In this document: positions 14,899 through 21,591 of the stretch, piece after piece | Layout of the letters: every line of letters starts with the position of its first letter | Position numbering within the stretch: position 1 is the stretch's first letter | Source of the DNA: CTSoil-075 sp964292325 | GTDB taxonomy: Bacteria; Bacillota; Negativicutes; DSM-13327 | Assembly (NCBI GenBank): GCA_964292325.1 | Contig: CAXYVG010000063.1 | Coordinates: forward strand, 1-21,591 | Length of the DNA: 21,591 bases | Reading direction: 5' to 3' | Position numbers and translations under genes: made by a program | Notes under the pieces: generated by a model | The model's input: the letters and a program-made list of their open reading frames with translations, nothing else | The model's database searches: none | What the model was told of the DNA's origin: nothing

Positions 14899-15524
14899 TC
14901 GTAAAAATTTGTGGTATTACTTCGATTGAAGTAGCGGAGGCGGCTCGGGATTATGGTGCAGATTTAATGGGTTTCGTTTTTGCCGAAAGTCGCCGTCGTA
15001 TTGAAGTGGAAGTAGCAGAAAAAATTGCGAATACCGTAAAAAATGTTGGCAAAGTTGGCGTTTTTGTCAATACACCGTTAGTAGAGGTGCAGGAAATTGC
15101 TAAAAGATGTAAGCTTGATTTTGTACAATTGCATGGTGAGGAATCGCCAGAATATTGCCGATTAGTGAGATATCCCATCATTAAAGCGATTAGGGTGGGA
15201 GAACAATTTGATCCCCAGTCATTAGCTAATTATGATGTAGACTGGGTACTTTTTGATAGCCTCGTACCGGGACAGCAAGGGGGTACGGGAATTCCTTTTG
15301 ATTGGCATAAAGCGAAAAGGATTCGCAAACAGATCAAATTTCCATTATTGATAGCAGGGGGATTAACGCCAGATAATGTAGCAGAGGCTGTACGGACATT
15401 ATCTCCACAAGGCATTGATGTATCAGGCGGTGTGGAGACGGATGGCCGAAAAGATCTTGAAAAAATAAAGCAGTTTTTGTTAGCTGTTCGTAAAAGTGAA
15501 GGAGGTATAACTAGCCGTGCTTAA
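14895..15524 (+). CDS. trpF: Phosphoribosylanthranilate isomerase
   Basis: Third step of tryptophan synthesis: Amadori rearrangement of phosphoribosylanthranilate to CdRP. The 209-residue TIM-barrel protein starts MIVKICGIT with the catalytic base Cys6, has GFVFAESRRRI and the catalytic acid Asp121 (VLFDS), then GGTGIPFDW and the phosphate-binding LIAGGLTPDNV and IDVSGGVE segments. It begins within the last bases of trpD (ATGA overlap), which suggests translational coupling, and overlaps trpC by eight bases. It precedes trpC, whereas most Firmicute operons have trpC before trpF. Confidence 0.96.
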   Translation: MIVKICGITSIEVAEAARDYGADLMGFVFAESRRRIEVEVAEKIANTVKNVGKVGVFVNTPLVEVQEIAKRCKLDFVQLHGEESPEYCRLVRYPIIKAIRVGEQFDPQSLANYDVDWVLFDSLVPGQQGGTGIPFDWHKAKRIRKQIKFPLLIAGGLTPDNVAEAVRTLSPQGIDVSGGVETDGRKDLEKIKQFLLAVRKSEGGITSRA

Positions 15525-16299
15525 AAAAATTACTGAAAAAAAATGTGATATTGTGGCAGAGGCTAAAAAGAAGCGTCCAATTGAAATGCTAATAAAGGAC
15601 GTCATACCAGGTACTTTTGCTTTTAGTAAAGCCATTCATCAGATGTCTTGGAGTCTGATCGCGGAATGTAAACTGGCTTCACCAGCAAAAGGAGAACTAT
15701 GTAATCAGTATTCCGTACCAGAATTGGCTCAGATCTATACAAAAAATGGAGCGACTGCCTTATCGGTGCACACTGACCCTCATTTTTGTGGACGATTAGA
15801 AGATATTGCGGCAGTTAGAGCGGTTACTGACTTACCTATTTTACGCAAGGATTTTATCATTGATGAATATCAGATTTATGAAGCTAGGGTCGCTGGGGCT
15901 GATGCCATATTACTGATTGTTAATATTTTATCTGATGAGCAGCTTGTTAACTACTTAGCATTAGCGGAGAAACTCGGCATGGACTCTTTGGTTGAAGTGC
16001 ATACGCTAGAAGAACTAGAGAGGGCACAAAAAACTTCGGCGCAGCTCATTGGAATTAATAATCGGAACTTAAAAACCTTTGTTACCGATGTGCAAAATAC
16101 CTTTGATTTATGGCCACATTGTGATACGCAAAGAACGTTTATCAGTGAAAGTGGTGTAAGTGCAGGCAGTGAGGCTCAGCGTTTACAACAGGCAGGGCTG
16201 CGTGGGGTATTAGTAGGGGAAGGTTTGGTAAAAGCAACGGATATTGCAGAGAAAACGCAAGAATTAGCATTGATCAATAAAATAAATGGAGGAATATAA
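15517..16299 (+). CDS. trpC: Indole-3-glycerol-phosphate synthase
   Basis: Fourth step of tryptophan synthesis: ring closure of CdRP to indole-glycerol phosphate. The 260-residue barrel has the key residues in order: Glu50 and Lys52 (IAECKLASPAKG), Lys111 (ILRKDF), Glu160 (LVEVHT), Asn181 (INNRNL) and Glu211-Ser212 (ISESGV). IAECKLASPAKGEL and LSVHTDPHFCG are somewhat divergent from the common IAEIKRASPSKG and LSVLTD forms, yet no catalytic residue is lost. The start is GTG at 15517, with AAGGAGGT (15499-15506) ten bases upstream and inside trpF. trpB begins one base after its stop. Confidence 0.95.
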   Translation: MLKKITEKKCDIVAEAKKKRPIEMLIKDVIPGTFAFSKAIHQMSWSLIAECKLASPAKGELCNQYSVPELAQIYTKNGATALSVHTDPHFCGRLEDIAAVRAVTDLPILRKDFIIDEYQIYEARVAGADAILLIVNILSDEQLVNYLALAEKLGMDSLVEVHTLEELERAQKTSAQLIGINNRNLKTFVTDVQNTFDLWPHCDTQRTFISESGVSAGSEAQRLQQAGLRGVLVGEGLVKATDIAEKTQELALINKINGGI

Positions 16300-16300
16300 C

Positions 16301-17485
16301 ATGCCTAATAAAAATGGACGTTTTGGTGATTATGGTGGTCAGTTCGTTCCTGAAACGGTTATGCCAGCATTGCTAGAACTAGAAGAAGCTTATAATAGAC
16401 TGAAAGTAGATCCGGGGTTTCAAAAAGAAGTGGAGTCTTACTTTAGGGAATATGCTGGTCGTCCCACCAGATTGTATTTTGCTGAAAATCTAACCAAGCA
16501 TTATGGTCGTGGCAAAATTTATCTAAAAAGAGAGGATTTACTTCATACTGGAGCACATAAAATCAATAACGCTTTAGGTCAGGCCTTGCTTGCTAGGCGT
16601 ATGGGGAAAACACGAATTGTTGCGGAAACAGGAGCTGGTCAGCATGGAGTAGCTTGCGCAACGGTTGCTGCCTTATTTGGACTCGAGTGTAAAGTATTTA
16701 TGGGCGAAGAAGATATTGAACGGCAATCCCTGAATGTTTTTCGGATGAAATTGCTCGGAACGGAAGTGGTGCCCGTTACAAGCGGTACTGGTACGCTTAA
16801 AGATGCAACCAATGAAGCCATTCGGTACTGGGTTACCAATGTAGAGGATACTCATTACATTATCGGTACTGCTGCTGGTCCTCATCCATATCCAATGCTA
16901 GTAAGAGATTTTCAAGCCATTATCGGCCAGGAAGTAGAGGCGCAGATGCAGGAAATCACAGGTGGTAAGCTCAGTCATATTGTTGCTTGCGTCGGTGGTG
17001 GTAGTAATGCGATTGGGATTTTTTATCAGTTCCGTAATCATAAAGAGATCATTAAGATTGGCGTGGAAGCGGCAGGCAAAGGTCTAGAGACTCCTGATCA
17101 TGCTGCATCTTTGACTCTTGGTCGACCTGGCGTATTACATGGTTCTTTTAGTTATTTATTGCAAACGGATGATGGGCAGGTGATTCCTCCATACTCTATA
17201 TCAGCGGGTCTTGATTATCCTGGTGTGGGTCCAGAACATTCATTTTTTAAAGATACTGGTATCGCAAAATATGTTGCCGTTACAGATGATGAAGCATTGG
17301 CAGCATTTCAGCGCCTGTCTCAAATAGAAGGAATTATTCCCGCTATGGAAAGCTCTCATGCCTTGGCTTATTTGGAAAAATTAATGCCGGAGACCAAAGC
17401 GGATGATATTGTGGTGGTATGTTTGTCTGGTCGTGGAGACAAAGATGTACAGATGGTAGCAAAAGTACTGGAGGGGAAAGTATGA
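16301..17485 (+). CDS. trpB: Tryptophan synthase beta chain
   Basis: PLP-dependent last step: indole plus serine gives tryptophan. The 394-residue protein shows GRFGDYGGQFVPETVMPAL at the N-terminus, the PLP lysine Lys87 in GAHKINN, the GAGQHG loop, VGGGSNAIG phosphate loop and the C-terminal SGRGDKD. It is a canonical TrpB1-type partner of TrpA. An in-frame ATG at 16286 lies inside the trpC end; ATG 16301 is chosen because GGAGGA lies 7-8 bases before it and the protein then starts at the family position. Its stop overlaps the trpA start (ATGA). Confidence 0.97.
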   Translation: MPNKNGRFGDYGGQFVPETVMPALLELEEAYNRLKVDPGFQKEVESYFREYAGRPTRLYFAENLTKHYGRGKIYLKREDLLHTGAHKINNALGQALLARRMGKTRIVAETGAGQHGVACATVAALFGLECKVFMGEEDIERQSLNVFRMKLLGTEVVPVTSGTGTLKDATNEAIRYWVTNVEDTHYIIGTAAGPHPYPMLVRDFQAIIGQEVEAQMQEITGGKLSHIVACVGGGSNAIGIFYQFRNHKEIIKIGVEAAGKGLETPDHAASLTLGRPGVLHGSFSYLLQTDDGQVIPPYSISAGLDYPGVGPEHSFFKDTGIAKYVAVTDDEALAAFQRLSQIEGIIPAMESSHALAYLEKLMPETKADDIVVVCLSGRGDKDVQMVAKVLEGKV

Positions 17486-18270
17486 CACGCATAACGGAAA
17501 GATTTGAACAATTAAAATCACAGGACCGGAAAGGTTTCATTGCCTATGTCACGGCAGGTTTACCGGATGTAGCGACAACAATAGAGGCGGTTCAGGTACT
17601 CGAAGAGGCAGGAGCCGATGTGATTGAACTTGGTATTCCTTTTTCTGATCCAATGGCTGATGGTCCAGTGATTCAAAAAGCCGCAACTGTGGCGATAGAG
17701 GCTGGGATTACCACGCCTAAAGTATTGGAGCTTGTTCGTAGCATTCGGAAAACATCGCAAATTCCGTTAGTGGTTATGACATATATCAATACCATCTTGA
17801 ATGTGGGCAGCGAGAAATTCGTCCGCTCTTTTGCGGAGGCTGGCTTAGATGGCATTATTGTACCGGATTTACCACTAGAAGAGTCAGAAATCTTAGCTAA
17901 GCATTGCAAGCAAGCAGGTATTGATTTGATTCAACTGGTCGCACCTACTTCGCCGAAAGAACGACTGGTAGCGATTTGCAAAAAATCGCAAGGCTTTGTA
18001 TATTGCGTTTCCAATACAGGGGTAACGGGTGTACGGGAAGTTGACTTTTCGCAAATTGCCAAGGTCATTGATATTGTTCGTAGTGAAACCAATGTACCAC
18101 CAGCGATTGGCTTTGGAATCGGTAGCTCACTTGGGGCAGAGGAAGCGGCTAAGCATTCGGATGCGGTCATTGTCGGGAGCGCGATTGTGCAGCGCCTAAT
18201 GGATGAAGGAATAGAATCCGTTCGTAGTTTTGCTGCATCGATTAGGCAGGCATTAGATAAAGGAGTGTGA
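17482..18270 (+). CDS. trpA: Tryptophan synthase alpha chain
   Basis: Cleaves indole-glycerol phosphate to indole, which is channelled to TrpB. The 262-residue barrel keeps the catalytic Glu49 and Asp60 at the same numbers as in enteric TrpA (VIELGIPFSDPMADGP), the YCVSNTGVTGVR loop and the GFGIGS phosphate site. The frame is open further upstream within trpB, but ATG 17482, with GGAGGGGA just before it and an ATGA overlap with the trpB stop, is the clear start. It is followed by trpE after six bases. Confidence 0.96.
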   Translation: MTRITERFEQLKSQDRKGFIAYVTAGLPDVATTIEAVQVLEEAGADVIELGIPFSDPMADGPVIQKAATVAIEAGITTPKVLELVRSIRKTSQIPLVVMTYINTILNVGSEKFVRSFAEAGLDGIIVPDLPLEESEILAKHCKQAGIDLIQLVAPTSPKERLVAICKKSQGFVYCVSNTGVTGVREVDFSQIAKVIDIVRSETNVPPAIGFGIGSSLGAEEAAKHSDAVIVGSAIVQRLMDEGIESVRSFAASIRQALDKGV

Positions 18271-18275
18271 GCGGT

Positions 18276-19763
18276 ATGAGTACCTATCCAACTAAGGATG
18301 ATTTTTGTCAATTAGCAAAAAAACATAATATTCTTCCTGTATATACAGAATTATTATCTGATATGGAAACACCTGTATCTTTATACTATAAGTTAGTTGG
18401 AGATGATGTTGGTTTCATGTTAGAGAGTGCTGAAACCGGTAAAACATTTGGTCGGTATTCTTTTATTGGCACTGCTCCTTTTGCTACGATAACGGCTCGC
18501 AGTAAGTATTCACAAATTACGAGAGCAGGAAATAAGGTGCAGGTAGCTGGTAGCCCAGTTGAAGTATTACGTAATTTTATGAAAGAGTTTTCTTTTCCTG
18601 ATTTGCCAGGTTTGCCCCCTCTTACTGGAGGCGGTGTAGGATATTTTGCGTATGAATCAGTGGGGACATGGGAGCGAATAAGGGGCCTAGAGATTCCTGA
18701 AGACATGGTGGTATCACAGCTTTTATTTTGCCAGGTTATTATCATTATGGATCACCTGACTCATTCGACAAAATTATTATATTTAGCACAGATAAAAGCA
18801 GGGCAAGAGGTTGAGGAAGTTTATGAGGAAGCTACCGCTCAACTTGCGAAATGGATCGAAAAATTGCGAAGGCCAGTAACTTTGCCTCAAGATAATACTG
18901 CTATACCCCAAAACGGTAAAAGTCTAGTGATTGATAAAGAGGCGCAGCAGAAGTTTATCTCTATCGTCAAAAAGGCAAAAGAGCATATTGTAGCGGGTGA
19001 TATTTTTCAAGTGGTATTGTCACAACAATTTTGCAGTAAGTTAAAGAAACATCCTTTTGCTCTATATCGTCGTTTGCGGCAGGTCAATCCATCTGCGTAT
19101 ATGTTTTATATTAATTTTGGGCATCGTAAACTGGTCGGGGCATCTCCTGAAATGCTGGTTAGACTATCAGGCGATGAAGTGACTACCTATCCGATTGCTG
19201 GTGCTCGTCCACGAGGCAAAGATGCAGAGGAAGATGAACAATTGGCAGTCGAACTACTGGCAGATCCAAAAGAAAGAGCCGAACATGCAATGCTTGTTGA
19301 CTTGGCTCGCAATGATATTGGTCGCGTAAGTTTACCTGGTACTGTAGAGGTAAAGCAAATGATGCAAATTGAAAAATTCTCGCATATTATGCATATTGTT
19401 TCAGAAGTAGCAGGCCGTATTAATCCCAAGTTTGCTGCTTTAGATGTATTAACATCTTGCTTTCCGGCTGGTACCCTTAGCGGTGCACCCAAAGTTCGTG
19501 CAATGGAAATCATCAATGATCTAGAGAGTGTTCGTCGTGGCCCTTATGGAGGCGCAGTCGGCTATTTGGATTTTAGAGGCAATATGAATACTTGTATTAC
19601 GATACGAACGATGGTCATTGATGGTGATGAACTAAAGATACAGGCTGGTGCTGGCATTGTTGCTGACTCTGTACCTGAAAAAGAGTATCAAGAAGTATTG
19701 CATAAATCAAGAGCGCTATTTCAAGTAGTAGGGGAGGATGATAACGATGATCATAATCATTGA
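18276..19763 (+). CDS. trpE: Anthranilate synthase component I
   Basis: First committed step: chorismate plus ammonia from TrpG gives anthranilate. The 495-residue protein has the N-terminal feedback-site type motif FMLESAETGKTFGRYSFIG, then the chorismate-binding domain with GDIFQVVLSQQF, PSAYMFYINFG, GASPEMLVR, EHAMLVDLARNDIGR, FPAGTLSGAPKVRAMEII and GPYGGAVGYLDF. The stretch PIAGARPRG has Ala310 where anthranilate synthases I know have Thr (PIAGTRxRG). ATG 18276 is preferred over GTG 18267, because AAAGGAG (18259-18265) is ten bases before the former and one base before the latter. Its end overlaps trpG by 17 bases. Its position after trpA is unusual. Confidence 0.95.
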   Translation: MSTYPTKDDFCQLAKKHNILPVYTELLSDMETPVSLYYKLVGDDVGFMLESAETGKTFGRYSFIGTAPFATITARSKYSQITRAGNKVQVAGSPVEVLRNFMKEFSFPDLPGLPPLTGGGVGYFAYESVGTWERIRGLEIPEDMVVSQLLFCQVIIIMDHLTHSTKLLYLAQIKAGQEVEEVYEEATAQLAKWIEKLRRPVTLPQDNTAIPQNGKSLVIDKEAQQKFISIVKKAKEHIVAGDIFQVVLSQQFCSKLKKHPFALYRRLRQVNPSAYMFYINFGHRKLVGASPEMLVRLSGDEVTTYPIAGARPRGKDAEEDEQLAVELLADPKERAEHAMLVDLARNDIGRVSLPGTVEVKQMMQIEKFSHIMHIVSEVAGRINPKFAALDVLTSCFPAGTLSGAPKVRAMEIINDLESVRRGPYGGAVGYLDFRGNMNTCITIRTMVIDGDELKIQAGAGIVADSVPEKEYQEVLHKSRALFQVVGEDDNDDHNH

Positions 19764-20319
19764 TAATTATGATTCTTTTACCTACAACGTGTATCAGTAT
19801 GTTGCAAACTTAGGATATGAGGTATATGTTGTTCGTAATGATCAAATTACTGTAGCAGAAATTGAGGCAGGTCAATATGAAGCCATCATTATATCGCCAG
19901 GTCCTGGTACACCGGATGATGCCGGAATTAGTAAAGCTGTGATTGAGCACTTTGCTGGGAAGGTACCGATCCTAGGGATTTGTCTAGGACACCAGGCTAT
20001 TGGTGAAGTTTTTGGGGGAAAGGTTGTCAGAGCCCCCGAGCCTATACATGGTAAAGTAGCAGAAATTCAGCATAATGGTACAGGCATGTATCAGGGACTT
20101 TCGCCAAACTTTATTGCTGGGCGTTATCATTCTCTGATTGTTGAAAAAGAAAGTTTGCCAGATTGTCTAGAGATCACCTCCACTCTTGCAGATGGTATGA
20201 TTATGGGACTTAGACATCGAGAATATAATATTCAAGGTGTACAATTTCACCCAGAGTCTATACTAACGCCAGAGGGCATTAAATTGCTGGATAATTTCTT
20301 GAGTGAGAAAAAAATGTAG
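19747..20319 (+). CDS. trpG: Anthranilate synthase component II (glutamine amidotransferase; possibly also PabA)
   Basis: Releases ammonia from glutamine for TrpE. The 190-residue class I amidotransferase has IDNYDSFTYN at the start, SPGPGTPDDAG, the nucleophile Cys79 in GICLGHQ, and the catalytic His168 and Glu170 in VQFHPES. Enzymes of this kind in Firmicutes often also serve 4-amino-4-deoxychorismate synthase; no pabB gene is in the window to test this. ATG 19747 is chosen over ATG 19738 because GGGGAGG (19731-19737) is nine bases before it. It lies within the end of trpE, implying coupled translation and equal amounts of the two subunits. Last gene of the operon. Confidence 0.95.
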   Translation: MIIIIDNYDSFTYNVYQYVANLGYEVYVVRNDQITVAEIEAGQYEAIIISPGPGTPDDAGISKAVIEHFAGKVPILGICLGHQAIGEVFGGKVVRAPEPIHGKVAEIQHNGTGMYQGLSPNFIAGRYHSLIVEKESLPDCLEITSTLADGMIMGLRHREYNIQGVQFHPESILTPEGIKLLDNFLSEKKM

Positions 20320-20340
20320 CAATAAAACTGCAAAGTGAAA

Positions 20341-20379
20341 TATAAAGGCCATTGGCATCGTATGCCAATGGCCTTTATA
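20341..20379 (+). terminator. Terminator hairpin at the end of the trp operon
   Basis: A perfect 18-bp stem (20341-20358 with 20362-20379) with a 3-base loop lies 21 bases after the trpG stop. The 3' arm ends CCTTTATA, a weak T-run, but the stem is very stable. Confidence 0.78.
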
Positions 20380-20412
20380 ACGATTATCAACATAGAGACG
20401 ATTCTGTTAAAC

Positions 20413-20438
20413 TAAAAAATATGATAGAATAACGATAG
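20413..20438 (+). promoter_or_regulatory. Possible promoter of the terminal repeat-protein gene (sigma-D-like or sigma-A extended -10)
   Basis: TAAA (20413-20416), a 14-base spacer and AACGATAG (20431-20438) resemble the flagellar sigma-D/sigma-28 form TAAA-N15-GCCGATAT. Alternatively, TGATAGAAT (20422-20430) is an extended sigma-A -10, with no good -35. Either would start transcription shortly before the ATG at 20469. Confidence 0.35.
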
Positions 20439-20468
20439 TGTGACATTTTGTAAAGAGAGGTGAATAGC

Positions 20469-21591
20469 ATGGAAATCAGTAAAGCTACTCAACCAGTTGG
20501 AGCCGTTGTTAGTGCTCAATTAAATATTAGTGAACAAGTGGATGGAAAGAGTGGAGCGCTTAATAATAGTTTACTTATGCAACAAGACTTTCAGCTTACT
20601 TTGCAAGATGGAATCAAAACAAATTTGGCTGAGCTTAAGGCTGTATTGCAAAATCGTGAGCAACTCATTCAATCTTTGCCTGAAGAGGTCCGTAAGGCTG
20701 TGCTGGAAATTTTGCAACAAAATTTATCTGATACGGCATTGTCTAAAGGGTTAGCATCTTTATTTCAAGGACAAAAAAATGTAGCAGACCAGCTAAAGAA
20801 TATGGCAATGGTATTAGATTTTGCTGCGGTATTAAATCAAGAGGATCATAGCGATATACAGAAATCTCTCAAGAATATGATCGAGAATTTTTCGAAGCAA
20901 TCCAATGTTACTTCTGAGCAATCTTCAGCAAAAATTCTGGATTTAGCAAAAATGCTCTCGGCTAGTAGTAGTCTACCTCAAGGAACATTCAAACAAACTG
21001 TTGAACAGTTGATTCGGCAAACAGTACCAGAAAATATGCAACAGCTTAGTATAAGTGATCAAAAAAATGTAGCATCATTAGCTACGTCATTGAAGCAGAG
21101 TATGCCAGCTGAAATACAGCAATTGGCTCAAAAAAATAATATACCTAATTTACCTAAAGTATGGGCACTACTACAAGTAACGGATGTAGGGCAGTATGCA
21201 GATATAGAACCCCAAATATTACAAGAAGCTTCCAATATAGTGAAACAACTTGCGAAAGTCATAGCGCCTGAGAAAATGACAACAGCTACGCAACTTGGAC
21301 AATCAATAAGCAACCTACCGTCTGAGACTGGTGATATCGTGACGGTATTAAATCAAATCGAACAATTTGTGAAAAAAATACCAAATCAGAGTAGCGTGAA
21401 TGCGACAGTTGTGAGTCAGATTGAAGAATTGATGAAAAACGCACCAACTGAGCAGAGCGCGAGGGCGACAGTCGTGAGTCAACTGGAAGAATTGGTGAAA
21501 AGCGTACTAACTGGGAATAATACGAAGGCGACAGTTGACAGTCAGATCGTGCAATTGGCAAAAAACTTATCTACTGAGAATCATGCGAAGG
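20469..21591 (+). CDS. Gln/Ser-rich helical protein with 21-residue repeats, 3' end outside window (FliK-like guess)
   Basis: An open frame runs from ATG 20469 to the window edge (374 codons, no stop). GAGGTGAA lies just upstream. There is no signal peptide or membrane segment. The sequence is largely helical, rich in Gln, Ser, Asn, Leu and Lys, with segments such as SLPEEVRKAVLEILQQNL and GLASLFQGQKNVADQL. From 21339 it becomes a tandem 21-residue repeat (ATVVSQIEELMKNAP type). I do not recognise the family with confidence. The composition, the lack of an export signal, the repeats and a possible sigma-D promoter would fit a hook-length-control (FliK/YlqG-like) or other flagellar ruler protein. 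The diagnostic C-terminal domain would be downstream. Confidence 0.75.
   Translation, partial: MEISKATQPVGAVVSAQLNISEQVDGKSGALNNSLLMQQDFQLTLQDGIKTNLAELKAVLQNREQLIQSLPEEVRKAVLEILQQNLSDTALSKGLASLFQGQKNVADQLKNMAMVLDFAAVLNQEDHSDIQKSLKNMIENFSKQSNVTSEQSSAKILDLAKMLSASSSLPQGTFKQTVEQLIRQTVPENMQQLSISDQKNVASLATSLKQSMPAEIQQLAQKNNIPNLPKVWALLQVTDVGQYADIEPQILQEASNIVKQLAKVIAPEKMTTATQLGQSISNLPSETGDIVTVLNQIEQFVKKIPNQSSVNATVVSQIEELMKNAPTEQSARATVVSQLEELVKSVLTGNNTKATVDSQIVQLAKNLSTENHAK
21339..21590 (+). repeat. 63-bp in-frame tandem repeat, four units, continuing out of the window
   Basis: Units start at 21339, 21402, 21465 and 21528, each exactly 63 bases (21 codons). The last three begin GCGACAGT and share GTGAGTCA/GACAGTCAG, GAATTG or CAATTG, and ACTGAG or ACTGGG near the end; the first is more diverged (GTGACGGTA). 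Base 21591 begins a possible fifth unit. Protein consensus is about ATVxSQIEELxKNxxTExxAK. Exact spacing with diverged sequence indicates old duplications kept in frame. Confidence 0.85.

Noticed and set aside
17931..18311. 126-codon minus-strand frame across the trpA end
   Set aside because: Antisense to conserved trpA and trpE sequence, with low-complexity composition; a shadow of the real genes.
21339..21590. Regular 63-bp repeats as a possible CRISPR array
   Set aside because: The units are contiguous, diverged and in frame within an open coding sequence, with no repeat-spacer alternation.

Overview
The window looks like a chromosomal piece of a low-to-moderate-GC Firmicute. The gene content suggests a diderm, motile anaerobe of the Negativicutes type (Pelosinus/Sporomusa-like). 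That assignment is an inference from T-box control of the trp operon, frequent GTG/TTG starts with strong AGGAGG-type ribosome binding sites, and the protein flavour; no rRNA or other marker gene is present to prove it. I see no tRNA, rRNA, insertion sequence, prophage or CRISPR array.

Region 1 (1-5670), signalling and a lipoprotein. It opens with the tail of an unidentified gene. Next come a membrane-bound diguanylate cyclase with a very large extracytoplasmic sensor region and, convergent to it, a membrane-bound Cache/HAMP/PAS/SpoIIE-type phosphatase. A small lipoprotein with its own promoter and terminator follows.

Region 2 (5694-10840), the most interesting part. A single promoter and terminator enclose five tightly spaced genes: a UbiA-family prenyltransferase of the decaprenyl-phosphate phosphoribosyltransferase type, a 4-TM EamA/SMR-like protein, a divergent PAP2 (DUF212) phosphatase-like protein, a multi-membrane-span GT-C-like glycosyltransferase, and an exported DUF4127-type protein of unknown function. 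Together they read as a candidate polyprenyl-phospho-pentose pathway: make the lipid-linked sugar phosphate, dephosphorylate it, flip it, transfer the sugar outside, and use an exported partner. It resembles the logic of mycobacterial decaprenyl-phospho-arabinose metabolism, but this grouping is not one I know to be described in Firmicutes. A nine-codon upstream reading frame with a good ribosome binding site lies in its leader.

Region 3 (10874-12507) holds a methionine aminopeptidase (minus strand) and a divergent DedA-family membrane protein.

Region 4 (12509-20379), aromatic amino acid synthesis. A prephenate dehydratase gene (minus strand, own promoter and a leader hairpin) is divergent from a complete tryptophan operon. 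That operon is preceded by a promoter and a T-box riboswitch with a TGG specifier. The gene order is trpD-F-C-B-A-E-G, with both anthranilate synthase subunits at the end instead of the start. Most junctions overlap or nearly touch, suggesting translational coupling, and a strong hairpin ends the operon.

Region 5 (20413-21591) begins a Gln/Ser-rich helical protein that is still open at the window edge. It carries an in-frame 63-bp (21-residue) tandem repeat and has a possible flagellar sigma-type promoter. A FliK-like or hook-length-type protein is the best guess, but a weak one.
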